64,000 nt of DNA from Stackebrandtia albiflava (GTDB lineage: Bacteria; Actinomycetota; Actinomycetes; Mycobacteriales; Micromonosporaceae): assembly GCF_007994225.1 (NCBI RefSeq), contig NZ_VLLL01000005.1, positions 686,359 to 750,358 of the forward strand. The letters run 5' to 3'. The notes under the pieces are model-generated. The model ran no database searches. It was not told the DNA's origin and worked only from the letters and a program-made list of their open reading frames with translations. Within the stretch, counting starts at the first letter, position 1; every line of letters starts with the position of its first letter. Of the stretch, positions 43,925 to 52,764 are shown piece by piece. A program made the position numbers and the translations under genes.

Positions 43925-44404
43925 GTGCGCTGCCCATACTGCAAGCACCCCGACTCGCGTGTCGTCGACTCACGCGAAGCCGAGGACGGCCTGCTCATCC
44001 GGCGCCGCCGATCCTGCCAGGAATGCGGGAAACGCTTCACCACCGTCGAGGAGTCCGTCCTCGCCGTCGTGAAACGCAGCGGCGTCACCGAACCGTTCAG
44101 CCGCGCCAAGGTCGCCGCAGGCGTCCGCAAGGCATGCCAGGGACGGCCCGTCGACGACGACGCGCTCGCCATCCTCGCCAAACAGGTCGAGGACGAGATA
44201 CGCGCCCGCGGCATCGCCGAGATCCCCAGCAACGAGGTGGGACTGGCGATACTCGGGCCACTCCGGGAACTCGACGAGGTCGCCTACCTACGATTCGCCA
44301 GCGTCTACCGCTCCTTCGAATCGTTGGAGGACTTCGCCGCCGAGATCGCCGCACTGCGCGCGAACGGCACCGCGGACGCGGCCCACGCGGCCGCGACCAC
44401 CTGA
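43925..44404 (+). CDS. nrdR: Transcriptional repressor NrdR
   Basis: Nucleotide-sensing repressor of ribonucleotide reductase genes. 159 residues: zinc ribbon with Cys3, Cys6, Cys31 and Cys34 (CPYC ... CQEC), [15 protein letters not shown], then the ATP-cone domain ([22 protein letters not shown]...). It is followed 115 bp later by nrdJ, its expected target. The GTG at 43925 starts exactly at the family N-terminus MRCPYC. Confidence 0.97.
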   Translation: MRCPYCKHPDSRVVDSREAEDGLLIRRRRSCQECGKRFTTVEESVLAVVKRSGVTEPFSRAKVAAGVRKACQGRPVDDDALAILAKQVEDEIRARGIAEIPSNEVGLAILGPLRELDEVAYLRFASVYRSFESLEDFAAEIAALRANGTADAAHAAATT

Positions 44405-44519
44405 GACGCCACCACACACGGGAGCGACGGGGAGACACGGCCTCGCCGTGCCCACACGACATCGGTAACACCGCCACCACACACGGCGCGGCCCACCGCG
44501 CCCGGACACAGGGAGTGAA

Positions 44520-47500
44520 ATGAGCGAGTCAGTCGAGACCGCCGTCGGCGGCAAGTCCGCCAAGCGGTCCAAGAACGGCTCCGCACCGGCAAGGAAGGGC
44601 CTGGTCGTGGAACGCGTCTGGACCACCGAGGGCACCCACCCGTACGACGAGGTGACCTGGGAACGCCGCGACGTCGTCATGACCAACTGGCGCGACGGCT
44701 CGATCAACTTCGAACAACGTGGCGTGGAGTTCCCCGGTTTCTGGAGCGTCAACGCCACCAACATCGTCACCTCGAAGTACTTCCGGGGCGCGGTCGGCAC
44801 CGACAACCGGGAGTGGAGCCTCAAGCAGCTCATCGACCGCGTCGTCAAGACCTACCGCAAGGCGGGCGAGGAGCACGGCTACTTCGCCACCGGCAAGGAC
44901 GCCCGGGTCTTCGAGGAGGAGCTGACCTGGCTGCTGCTGCACCAGTACTTCAGCTTCAACTCCCCGGTCTGGTTCAACGTCGGCACCCCGTCCCCGCAGC
45001 AGGTCAGCGCGTGTTTCATCCTGTCGGTCGACGACTCGATGGACTCCATCCTGGACTGGTACAAGGAGGAGGGCCTGATCTTCAAGGGCGGCTCCGGCTC
45101 CGGCGTCAACCTGTCCAAGATCCGCTCCTCCAAGGAACTGCTGTCCTCCGGCGGCAACGCCTCCGGACCGGTCTCCTTCATGCGTGGCGCCGACGCCTCC
45201 GCCGGCACCATCAAGTCCGGTGGCGCGACCCGCCGGGCCGCCAAGATGGTCGTGCTTGACGTCGACCACCCCGACATCGAGGAGTTCATCGAGACCAAGG
45301 CCCGCGAAGAGGACAAGATCCGGGCGCTCCGTGACGCCGGGTTCGACATGGACCTCGGCGGCAAGGACATCGTCTCGGTCCAGTACCAGAACGCCAACAA
45401 CTCCGTGCGGGTCTCCGACGAGTTCATGACGGCCCTGGAGAACGGCACCGACTTCCCGCTGCGCGCCCGCCTGGACGGCAGCGAGATCGAACGGGTCGAC
45501 GCCAAGCGACTGTTCCGCAAGATGGCCGAGGCCGCCTGGGAGTGCGCCGACCCCGGCATCCAGTACGACGACACCATCAACGACTGGCACACCAACCCGG
45601 AGACGGGGAGGATCACCGCCAGCAACCCGTGCTTCCCCGCCGACCAGCGCGTCGTCACCGACAAGGGCCTCATCAGGATCGGCGACCTGGTCGCCCGGGC
45701 CGCCGCCGGTGAGAAGTTCGCCGTCTACACCAACGACGTCACCGCCGAGAACGATCCGCAACCGCGCGTGCTGGCCACCGATCCCACCCGCTACATGGTG
45801 ACCGGGACCAACCCGATCATCAGGCTGGAGTTCTCCGACGGCTCGGAGCTGCGCTGCACCCCGAACCACCGGCTGTGGACGTCCAACCGCGGATGGGTCC
45901 ACGCCAAGGACCTCACCGACACCGACCGGGTCGTGCGGTCGTACGAGTACGCGCCCCGCACCTTCGCCGACTGGAGCCTCCCCGCGAACGCGGTGGCCGC
46001 TGCCGAGGTGGCCGCCACGGGCAAGGCCCAGGCGCTCGACCTCCCCGAGAAGTGGACCTCCGAGCTGGCCCACTACCTCGGCTGGCTGGTCGGCGACGGC
46101 AGCCTCACCGACGTGCGGGCCGTCACCGTCTACGGCGGCGAGGATGAGCAGCGGGAACTGCTGCCGAGGCATCAGGACCTGCTGACCAGACTGACCGGCC
46201 ACACCGCCAAACCGAGCGTGCAGGCCAACGGCACCCTCCAGCTCCGCGCCGGGCAGCGTGCGCTGCGCGACTTCCTCGCCGCCCTCGGCGTGTCGAGCGG
46301 CCGGGCCGCCGACAAGGTCGTTCCGGAGGCGATCTTCGAGGCGCCCGAACCGATCGTGGTCGACTTCCTCCAGGGCCTGTTCGACGCGGACGGCTGTGCG
46401 GTGGAACTCGCCAACGGCACCCGCTACGTGGGGTTGGCCAGCCGGTCGAAGAAGCTGCTGCGGGGTGTGCAGGAACTGCTGGCGTCGCTGGGGATCGCGG
46501 GCCGGATCTACGAAACCGGTACCAAGGCCGACTCGTTCCGGCACGTCCGCAAGGACGGCACCGAGGTGACCTACTCGTCCGACGGCCCGATGTACGACCT
46601 GCGTGTCTCCGGGCGTGGCATGCGCGAGTTCGGCGCCCTGATCGACTTCTCCCTGCCGGCCAAGCAGCGCAAGCTCACCGGGATGCTCGACTTCCGGGAC
46701 GTCTACCGCAAGGACGAGACGGTCACCGTGACGCGCATGCGTGAGGACGGGTTCGAGACCACCTACAACCTCACCGAGCCGCGCAACCACTCGTACATCG
46801 TGTCCGGTGTCGTGGTGGCGAACTGCTCCGAGTACCTGTCGCTGGACAACTCGTCGTGCAACCTGGCGTCGCTGAACCTGTTGAAGTTCCTGAACGAGGA
46901 CGGTTCCTTCGACACCGAGAAGTTCGTCAAGGCGGTGGAGTTCGTCATCACCGCCATGGAGATCTCGATCTCGTTCGCGGACTTCCCCACCGAGAAGATC
47001 GGTGAGACCACCCGCGACTACCGGCAGCTCGGCATCGGATACGCCAACCTGGGCGCGCTGCTCATGGCGAGCGGCATGGCCTACGACTCCGAGGACGGCA
47101 GGGCGCTCGCCGCGGCGATCACCGCCGTCATGACCGGCGTGTCGTACCGGCGTTCCGCCGAGATCGCCGGTGTGGTCGGCCCGTACGCCGGTTACGCCCG
47201 CAACGCCGAGGCACACCAGCGCGTGATGCGCAAGCACGCCGCCGCGGTGGACCAGGTGCAGACCGGCAGCCCGATGGCGCGTGGCATCCTGGCGGTGGCG
47301 GCCCGGGAATGGAAGTCCGGCAACGGGATCGGCGAGGTCAACGGTTGGCGCAACGCGCAGGCCAGTGTGCTCGCCCCGACCGGGACCATTTCGTTCATGA
47401 TGGACAGTGACACCACCGGTATCGAGCCGGACCTGGCGTTGGTGAAGTTCAAGAAGCTGGTCGGTGGCGGTTCGATGCAGATCGTCAACCAGACCGTGCC

Positions 47501-48581
47501 GCGGGCGCTGCGGACCCTGGGATACCAGGAGGAGCAGGTCGAGGCGATCGTGGAGTACATCGGCGAGCACGGTCACGTGGTGGACGCGCCCGGTCTCAAG
47601 CACGAGCACTATTCGGTGTTCGACTGCGCGATGGGTGAACGATCGATCGCGGCGATGGGGCACGTGAAGATGATGGCGGCGGTGCAGCCGTTCATCTCCG
47701 GTGCGATCTCCAAGACCGTGAACGTGCCGGAGACGGCGACCGTGGAGGACTTCGAGCACATCTACTTCGAGGGCTGGAAGCTGGGCCTGAAGGCGCTGGC
47801 GGTCTACCGGGACAACTGCAAGGTCGGTCAGCCGCTGTCGGCGGCGAAGAAGCCGGAGGTGAAGGCGGAGACGGCGGTCGAGGCGAAGCCGGTCGAGACG
47901 ACGGTGGAGTACCGGCCGGTGCGCAAGCGGCTGCCGAAGAAGCGTCCGAGCCAGACGGTGTCGTTCTCGGTGGGTGGCGCGGAGGGTTACCTGACCGCGT
48001 CCAGTTACCCGGACAACGGCCTGGGCGAGGTGTTCTTCAAGATGTCGAAGCAGGGTTCGACCCTCGCCGGGATCATGGACGCCTTCTCGGTGGCGATCTC
48101 GATCGCGTTGCAGTACGGGGTGCCGCTGGAGAAGTACGTCGAGAAGTTCACCAACATGCGGTTCGAGCCGGCCGGTATGACCGACGACCCGGACATCCGG
48201 ATGGCGGCCTCGGTGGTGGACTACCTGTTCCGGCGTCTGGCGTTGGACTACCTGCCGTTCCAGACGCGGGCGGACCTGGGCATCCTGACGGCCGCCGAGC
48301 GGGCCGCGGAGGTGCGCGGTGAGGATCCGGCGTCGGTGCACTCGGACGAGGACGACGTGGACTTCGCGGCGATGGCCTCCTCGGCGCCGATCGAGAAGGT
48401 CGTGGAGAAGCTGGTGGAGCAGTCGCCTCGTGCGGATGTGGGTTCCTCGACGGAGTTGCTGGAGCGGGTGCAGGGCAAGGCCGCCGACGCGCCGTTGTGC
48501 ATGACCTGCGGAACGAAGATGCGCCCGGCGGGTAGCTGCTACGTCTGCGAGGGTTGCGGCTCGACCAGCGGTTGCAGCTGA
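44520..48581 (+). CDS. nrdJ: Adenosylcobalamin-dependent ribonucleotide reductase (class II) with intein
   Basis: Reduces ribonucleotides using adenosylcobalamin, for DNA synthesis and repair. The 1353-residue precursor contains a 398-residue intein (371-768); the spliced enzyme would be 955 residues, normal for this class. Visible: an N-terminal RNR domain (SVNATNIVTSKYFRG, SGSGVNLSKIRSSKELL), the active-site loop N-P-C-S-E-Y-L that is split by the intein, SCNLASLNLLKF, APTGTISFMMDSDTTGIEP, and the C-terminal redox-active cysteine region ending CMTCGTKMRPAGSCYVCEGCG. The ATG at 44520 has GGGAGTGA upstream. Likely repressed by NrdR. Confidence 0.95.
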   Translation: MSESVETAVGGKSAKRSKNGSAPARKGLVVERVWTTEGTHPYDEVTWERRDVVMTNWRDGSINFEQRGVEFPGFWSVNATNIVTSKYFRGAVGTDNREWSLKQLIDRVVKTYRKAGEEHGYFATGKDARVFEEELTWLLLHQYFSFNSPVWFNVGTPSPQQVSACFILSVDDSMDSILDWYKEEGLIFKGGSGSGVNLSKIRSSKELLSSGGNASGPVSFMRGADASAGTIKSGGATRRAAKMVVLDVDHPDIEEFIETKAREEDKIRALRDAGFDMDLGGKDIVSVQYQNANNSVRVSDEFMTALENGTDFPLRARLDGSEIERVDAKRLFRKMAEAAWECADPGIQYDDTINDWHTNPETGRITASNPCFPADQRVVTDKGLIRIGDLVARAAAGEKFAVYTNDVTAENDPQPRVLATDPTRYMVTGTNPIIRLEFSDGSELRCTPNHRLWTSNRGWVHAKDLTDTDRVVRSYEYAPRTFADWSLPANAVAAAEVAATGKAQALDLPEKWTSELAHYLGWLVGDGSLTDVRAVTVYGGEDEQRELLPRHQDLLTRLTGHTAKPSVQANGTLQLRAGQRALRDFLAALGVSSGRAADKVVPEAIFEAPEPIVVDFLQGLFDADGCAVELANGTRYVGLASRSKKLLRGVQELLASLGIAGRIYETGTKADSFRHVRKDGTEVTYSSDGPMYDLRVSGRGMREFGALIDFSLPAKQRKLTGMLDFRDVYRKDETVTVTRMREDGFETTYNLTEPRNHSYIVSGVVVANCSEYLSLDNSSCNLASLNLLKFLNEDGSFDTEKFVKAVEFVITAMEISISFADFPTEKIGETTRDYRQLGIGYANLGALLMASGMAYDSEDGRALAAAITAVMTGVSYRRSAEIAGVVGPYAGYARNAEAHQRVMRKHAAAVDQVQTGSPMARGILAVAAREWKSGNGIGEVNGWRNAQASVLAPTGTISFMMDSDTTGIEPDLALVKFKKLVGGGSMQIVNQTVPRALRTLGYQEEQVEAIVEYIGEHGHVVDAPGLKHEHYSVFDCAMGERSIAAMGHVKMMAAVQPFISGAISKTVNVPETATVEDFEHIYFEGWKLGLKALAVYRDNCKVGQPLSAAKKPEVKAETAVEAKPVETTVEYRPVRKRLPKKRPSQTVSFSVGGAEGYLTASSYPDNGLGEVFFKMSKQGSTLAGIMDAFSVAISIALQYGVPLEKYVEKFTNMRFEPAGMTDDPDIRMAASVVDYLFRRLALDYLPFQTRADLGILTAAERAAEVRGEDPASVHSDEDDVDFAAMASSAPIEKVVEKLVEQSPRADVGSSTELLERVQGKAADAPLCMTCGTKMRPAGSCYVCEGCGSTSGCS
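45630..46823 (+). other. Intein with DOD homing endonuclease inside nrdJ
   Basis: Codons 371-768 (398 residues) are inserted between Pro and Cys of the RNR active-site motif. The intein begins with Cys371 (CFPADQRVVT, block A), has TPNH (447-450, block B), two LAGLIDADG-like motifs LGWLVGDG (520-527) and LQGLFDADG (617-625), and ends NHSYIVSGVVVAN before the +1 Cys. The endonuclease motifs, with acidic residues, look intact. The penultimate residue is Ala rather than the usual His, so Asn cyclisation may rely on another residue. Confidence 0.95.
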
Positions 48582-48632
48582 CGGCGGGGCCGCGTGCGAT
48601 GTGACGCGCGGACGCGGCTCTCCGGTGCGGCG

Positions 48633-48667
48633 CGAAGGGGATCGGTTCACCGAACCGGTCCCCTTCG
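48633..48667 (+). terminator. Terminator after nrdJ
   Basis: 16-bp stem (cgaaggggatcggttc / gaaccggtccccttcg, one G-U pair) with a 3-nt loop, 51 nt past the stop. Confidence 0.75.
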
Positions 48668-48786
48668 TCATGTCGCGGGGAGGGTGTCGAGGTGGTCCCG
48701 TCGCCGGTGTGGGTTCGGTGTGGACGTCCCCGCCGGTCGCGGGTGTGCCGGTGGCGGGGCAGGGAACCGCCCCGTCCACCGGCGGG

Positions 48787-49260
48787 TCAGCCTCGGGCGG
48801 CGGCCTCCAGGGCGGCGATGTCGATCCTGGTCATGGTCATCAGGGCGGCGAACACCCGGTCGGCGACGGCGGGGTCGGCTCCGGTGACGAGGTCGTAGTA
48901 GGCGGTGGGCACGATCTGCCAGGAGACGCCCCAGCGGTCGGTGAGCCAGCCGCAGGGTTGTTCGCTGCCGCCGTCGGCGGTCAGGGCGTTCCACAGCCGG
49001 TCGACCTCGGCCTGGTCGGCGCAGTTGACCTGGAGCGACATGGCGGGTGTGAACCTGAACTCGGGGCCGCCGTTGATGGCGACGAACTGTTGTCCGGCCA
49101 GTGTGAAGGTGACGGTCATGACGCTGCCGGTCTCGCCGGGTGCCGATTCGGGTGTCAGTTCCCGGTCGGTGATGCGGCCGTCGTCGAACAGTGAGGTGTA
49201 GTAGGCGGCGGCGGTCTCGGCGTCGCCGTCGTACCAGAGGTTGGTGACGATTTTCTGCAT
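48787..49260 (-). CDS. VOC superfamily protein (PhnB-like)
   Basis: 157 residues with two beta-alpha-beta-beta-beta units of the vicinal oxygen chelate fold: QKIVTNLWYDGDAETAAAYYTSLF, MTVTFTLAGQQFVAINGGPEFRF, and the PhnB-like C-terminal signature DRWGVSWQIVP. Members are often annotated as 3-demethylubiquinone methyltransferase-like, but real activity is usually unknown. It retains a Glu/His-poor metal site, so metal binding is doubtful. The ATG at 49260 is preceded by AAGGAG. Confidence 0.85.
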   Translation of the reverse strand: MQKIVTNLWYDGDAETAAAYYTSLFDDGRITDRELTPESAPGETGSVMTVTFTLAGQQFVAINGGPEFRFTPAMSLQVNCADQAEVDRLWNALTADGGSEQPCGWLTDRWGVSWQIVPTAYYDLVTGADPAVADRVFAALMTMTRIDIAALEAAARG

Positions 49261-49384
49261 GGCTCTCCTTCGCGGACTGTGACTTCGGGGTCACGGTAGC
49301 GAACGGTGGCCGGTGTGGGTGGTGTTCGCGAGGCGCGTGGCGCGTGGCGCCGGGTTGTCGGCCTCGGCGGGTAGGGTGCCCGGC

Positions 49385-49722
49385 ATGTCGTTGCGCATTG
49401 CGAACATCACTTTCGACACGCCGGATCCGCAGGGGTTGTCAGGTTGGTGGGTGGCCGCTCTGGAGGGGGAGGTGACCCGGGATCTGGGCGATTTCGTCTT
49501 CGTGCGGGCGGGCGGGTTGAGTCTGGGCTTCCAGCGCGGGGAGCGGGGTGGCGCCGGTCCGGTGCACGTGGATCTGGTCGCGGACGACCGGGAGGCCGAG
49601 GTGGCGCGCCTGGTGTCGTCGGGGCGTCGTTGCTGCGGGAGCACGTGTTGCCGAACGGTTTCGCCTGGACGGTGTTGGCGGATCCGGAGGGCAACCGGTT
49701 CTGCGTGTCGTCGGGGCATTGA
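49385..49722 (+). pseudogene. VOC/glyoxalase-like gene with a frameshift
   Basis: A glyoxalase-like protein of about 113 residues read in two frames. Frame one from ATG 49385 gives MSLRIANITFDTPDP, GWWVAALEGEV and HVDLVADDREAEVARLVSSG. At the GGGG run 49619-49622 the frame is lost, and the family ending SLLREHVLPNG..., WTVLADPEGNRFCVSSGH continues one frame over to the stop at 49720-49722. Adding one G restores SSGASLLREH. It is either a real single-base deletion that inactivates the gene or a sequencing error in a homopolymer. Confidence 0.8.
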
Positions 49723-49724
49723 GT

Positions 49725-50453
49725 TCAGGCGGCGCGCAGCGTCAGTCTCGTCCAGGCGCCGATGTGGACGGTGTCGTTCTCGGTCAGCGGGACCGGGGTG
49801 TTGGCTGGTACTGGATCGGCGGCGCCGTTGACGTAGGTGCCGTTGGCGGATCCGAGGTCGACGATCGCGGGTGTGTCGCCGGTGGCGACGATGACGGCGT
49901 GGGCGTGTGAGATGCCGGGGTCCTCGGGTGCGCCGGAGAGGTCCACGTCGGGTTCGATGCCGCGGCTTCGGCTGCGGCGGCCGATGAAGTTGTGTTCCTT
50001 CGTGAGGTCGAACTGGCGGTCGGGGTACAGGGCGGGGAAGGTGATGCCGCCGCTGTCGGGGCCGTTTCCCGCGATGACGCGCCGGAAGTAGTCGTTGTCG
50101 GCGGTGGCGTGGAGGGTCCAGCGGCGTGGTGTGACGGGTTCGGTGGGGGGTTTGGCGTGGTGTGCGGTCTCGGCGGTGGGGGTGTCGTCGTCGGGGGGCG
50201 CGGTGGTGTCGGGTGGGGTGTCGCCGGTGTCGGCGAAGTCGGGGTGGTGGGGGTTGGGTTCGCCGCAGGCTTCGCAGAACCGGCTGTGGGGTTGGGTGGT
50301 GTCGCAGTCGGAGGTGCGGCAGGTCCAGGTCGGTGGTGGCGGTGGTGGTGTGGGTGGTGGCGCGGGGCTGTCGCCGGTGGTGATTCGGGCGCCGCACTCC
50401 TCGCAGTAGTCGAGGCCGGGTGGGGCGGGGTGGTCGTTGGGGCAGCGGTTCAC
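49725..50453 (-). CDS. FHA-domain protein with two zinc ribbons
   Basis: Phosphothreonine-reading adaptor, 242 residues. The N-terminus has two zinc-ribbon-like pairs: CPNDHP...YCEECGARI (residues 3-22) and a second CRTSDC...FCEACGEPN. A Pro/Thr/Asp-rich linker follows, and the C-terminal FHA domain (about 140-240) has FIGRRSRS, ISHAHAVI and LGSANGTYVNG, the phosphopeptide-binding loops. It overlaps the vWA gene upstream by 4 nt (GTGA) and has GGAGG before the start. By analogy with GarA/OdhI it may be a PknG substrate or scaffold (inference). Confidence 0.9.
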   Translation of the reverse strand: MNRCPNDHPAPPGLDYCEECGARITTGDSPAPPPTPPPPPPTWTCRTSDCDTTQPHSRFCEACGEPNPHHPDFADTGDTPPDTTAPPDDDTPTAETAHHAKPPTEPVTPRRWTLHATADNDYFRRVIAGNGPDSGGITFPALYPDRQFDLTKEHNFIGRRSRSRGIEPDVDLSGAPEDPGISHAHAVIVATGDTPAIVDLGSANGTYVNGAADPVPANTPVPLTENDTVHIGAWTRLTLRAA

Positions 50454-51757
50454 CGGTCGCCTCCGGGGTCTTCGGTTCGTCGGTCGCGTCGCACGGTCAC
50501 GGTCTTGACGGATGCGACGTCGGCCATCTCCAGGTCGACGCTGCGGGCGTGGGAGTTGATGCGTGCGGTGCCGGTGTCGGGGTCGACGTGGACGAGTCGG
50601 CCGAGGAGTTTGGCGGTGTGTTCGTTGCCGGCCTGGTCGGCGAGTCGTAGTGCTTCGCCGAGGTGCAGGGTGGCGGTGTCGGTGTCGCCGGCTTTGGCGG
50701 CGGCGACGCCCTCCTGGATCCTGTCGGCGAGTTCGGCCTGTCCGGTGTAGTGGGCGACCTTGGGGTTGAGCCGGGTGGAGAGCATGGTGTCTCCGGTCCA
50801 CCGTGCGGTGATCATGTCGCGGGCGAGTTCGGTGGTTCCGGCGAGGACGCTGATCCGGGCGGCGAGGCGGTCGTCGTGGGGGCGGATCGGTGGGACGGCG
50901 ACCTGGATGTGGAATTCGCGGGTCTCGGTTCCCCAGGCGCCGGTGGGGTAGTCGCCGGTCTTGGCGTCGTGTTCGCGTCGCCGGTCGGTGAGGTCGACGA
51001 TGCTGGGGTTCATCTGTTTGATGAAGCGGATCTCGTTGCGGGCGGGGGTGAAGATCCGGAGGGTGAGGTCGCCGATGGTCTTGCGCATGGCGGCTTGGGT
51101 GATGCGCGCGAATCCGGCCTTCCAGTCGGATTCCTCGGGGAGTCCGGAGGCTTCGCCGAGCATGCGGTCGGCGATGAGGCGGATCTCGCTGCCGTGCCAG
51201 TCCTTTCCGATTCCGCAGGCGTCGCACACGAAGGTGCCCTGGCAGGCGTCGAGGGTCTCGGTGAGGGTGTCGAGGGATTCGTGTTGGTTGAAGCCGTCGG
51301 TGAGGAGTAGGGCGTGTTTGACCTCGGTGGGGGCGTCGGCGAGTAGCCGGTGGGCGGTGCGCAGCCAGGTGCCCATGGCGGTGCCGCCTCCGGCGGTGAG
51401 CCGGTTGACGGCGCGGGAGGCCTCCGCGCGGGTCTGTGGTCCGGCGACGGCGGTGGTGTACGTGGCGGGGTATGCCATGGTGCCGAGGGTGGCGCCCGCG
51501 ACGACGGCGAAGCGGACTCCGTCGGGCAGGGATTCGATGACGGCGCGGGTGGCGCGTTTGGCCTCGGCGATTCGGGAGCCCGTCATGGAGCCGGAGCAGT
51601 CGATCATGATCACCTGTGCGAGCCCGCCGGCGGTGGTGCCGGTGGGCTCGGGGTCGGTGTGGCAGGTGACCGTGACGACGGCGTCCACGACGGTGTCGCC
51701 TTCGGCGAGGTATTCGTTGTGGTCGACGTCGATGCTGAATCCGGTGGGCGGTGTCAA
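50450..51757 (-). CDS. von Willebrand factor A domain protein
   Basis: 435-residue vWA protein. The MIDAS motif is IDCSGSM with Thr and LLLTDGFN (Asp) further on, all on the metal-binding face. The rest is a beta-rich C-terminal region (residues 250-360: DLTLRIFTPARNEIRF, WGTETREFHIQVAVPP) and a helical A/D-rich tail. It has no signal peptide, so it is cytoplasmic. Together with the neighbouring PP2C phosphatase and kinase it matches the vWA-PP2C-kinase (TerY-P) triads known from tellurite-resistance-type stress systems. The start is TTG at 51757 (TTGA overlap with the PP2C stop, AGGAG 8 nt upstream). Confidence 0.9.
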   Translation of the reverse strand: MTPPTGFSIDVDHNEYLAEGDTVVDAVVTVTCHTDPEPTGTTAGGLAQVIMIDCSGSMTGSRIAEAKRATRAVIESLPDGVRFAVVAGATLGTMAYPATYTTAVAGPQTRAEASRAVNRLTAGGGTAMGTWLRTAHRLLADAPTEVKHALLLTDGFNQHESLDTLTETLDACQGTFVCDACGIGKDWHGSEIRLIADRMLGEASGLPEESDWKAGFARITQAAMRKTIGDLTLRIFTPARNEIRFIKQMNPSIVDLTDRRREHDAKTGDYPTGAWGTETREFHIQVAVPPIRPHDDRLAARISVLAGTTELARDMITARWTGDTMLSTRLNPKVAHYTGQAELADRIQEGVAAAKAGDTDTATLHLGEALRLADQAGNEHTAKLLGRLVHVDPDTGTARINSHARSVDLEMADVASVKTVTVRRDRRTEDPGGDR

Positions 51758-52764
51758 GCCGGTGTCTCCTGGGTCGGGGCGGTTGCCGGTTCGGGTGGGA
51801 ACTGGGCGACGATGACGCTGATGTTGTCGCGGCCGCCTTGTTCTCTGGCCCATTCGGTGAGTTCGGCGGCGGCTTTGACCGGTGGCGCGGTGCCGATGAG
51901 GGTGGCGAGCCGGTCGTCGGTGTCGAAGTAGCCGGAGAGGCCGTCGCTGCAGACGACGAGGGTGCCGGGGCCGGTGGGGGCGATGGCCCGCATGTTGGGT
52001 TCCAGTGGTGGCGCGTCGGCGCCGAGCCAGGCCAGGAGGGCGGCGGCGTAGGGGGAGTGGTAGCGCTCGTCGTCGGCGGGGACGTTCATGGCGGCGAGTC
52101 GGCCGATGGTGGAGTCGTCGACGGTGAGGCAGGTGGCGTGGCCGTCTTGGATCCAGTATGCGCGGCTGTCGCCGACCCAGGTGAGTTGGATGTGGTCGGT
52201 GTCGACGACGGCGGATACGAAGGTGCAGCTGGGAGGGTTGTCGGGGTGCGCGGTGCCGGCCTGGGCGGCGGCGTGTGCGGCGGCGGTGACGCCTCGGTGG
52301 GCGGCGTTGCCGGTGTCGTGGCCGTTGGTGAGTGCGTCGAGGGTTTCGGCGATGCCGGCTTCGGCGGCGGCGAGTGCGGCGAGTTCACCGAAGGTGGAGG
52401 AGGAGACGCCGTCGCAGACGACGGCGACGGTGGTGCCGTGGTGGCGTCCGATGGCGAGGGCGTCCTGGTTGTAGTGGTGGCGTTTGCCGTAGTCGGTGGC
52501 GGCGCCGATGGTGGCCATGTCGAGTTCGACGCGGTCGCTGGTGCGGGTCTGTCGGGCGCCGCATTGCCGGCAGTAGCCGTGGGGGTCGAATTCGGGGTGG
52601 CCGCAGTCGGTGCAGGGGGTGGGGGGTGCGGCGGAGGACAGCCAGTGGCCGCGGTGGGACGGTGGCGTGTGGAGGTCGGCGCCGCAGGCCTCGCAGATCC
52701 GGTGGCTGGGGTCGGCGGCCTCGGCGCAGACGGGGCAGTGCAGTGGTGCCGTGGGGTTCGTCAT
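51754..52764 (-). CDS. PP2C-type serine/threonine phosphatase with zinc ribbons
   Basis: 336 residues. The N-terminal 80 residues carry two zinc-ribbon pairs (CPVCAEAADPSHRICEACGA and CTDCGHPEFDPHGYCRQCGA). The PPM/PP2C domain follows: NQDALAIG, VCDGVSSSTFG, WVGDSRAYW and GGRDNISVIV, all with the metal-binding aspartates. It would reverse phosphorylation by the PknG kinase encoded just upstream (ATGA overlap). The ATG at 52764 is preferred; the frame runs on antisense to the kinase gene. Confidence 0.93.
   Translation of the reverse strand: MTNPTAPLHCPVCAEAADPSHRICEACGADLHTPPSHRGHWLSSAAPPTPCTDCGHPEFDPHGYCRQCGARQTRTSDRVELDMATIGAATDYGKRHHYNQDALAIGRHHGTTVAVVCDGVSSSTFGELAALAAAEAGIAETLDALTNGHDTGNAAHRGVTAAAHAAAQAGTAHPDNPPSCTFVSAVVDTDHIQLTWVGDSRAYWIQDGHATCLTVDDSTIGRLAAMNVPADDERYHSPYAAALLAWLGADAPPLEPNMRAIAPTGPGTLVVCSDGLSGYFDTDDRLATLIGTAPPVKAAAELTEWAREQGGRDNISVIVAQFPPEPATAPTQETPA

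Noticed and set aside
44529-48779. A very long open frame (over 1,400 codons) on the minus strand opposite nrdJ
   Set aside because: It mirrors nrdJ codon structure in GC-rich DNA, has His/Arg/Leu-rich, low-complexity sequence and no family motif. nrdJ on the plus strand is certain.
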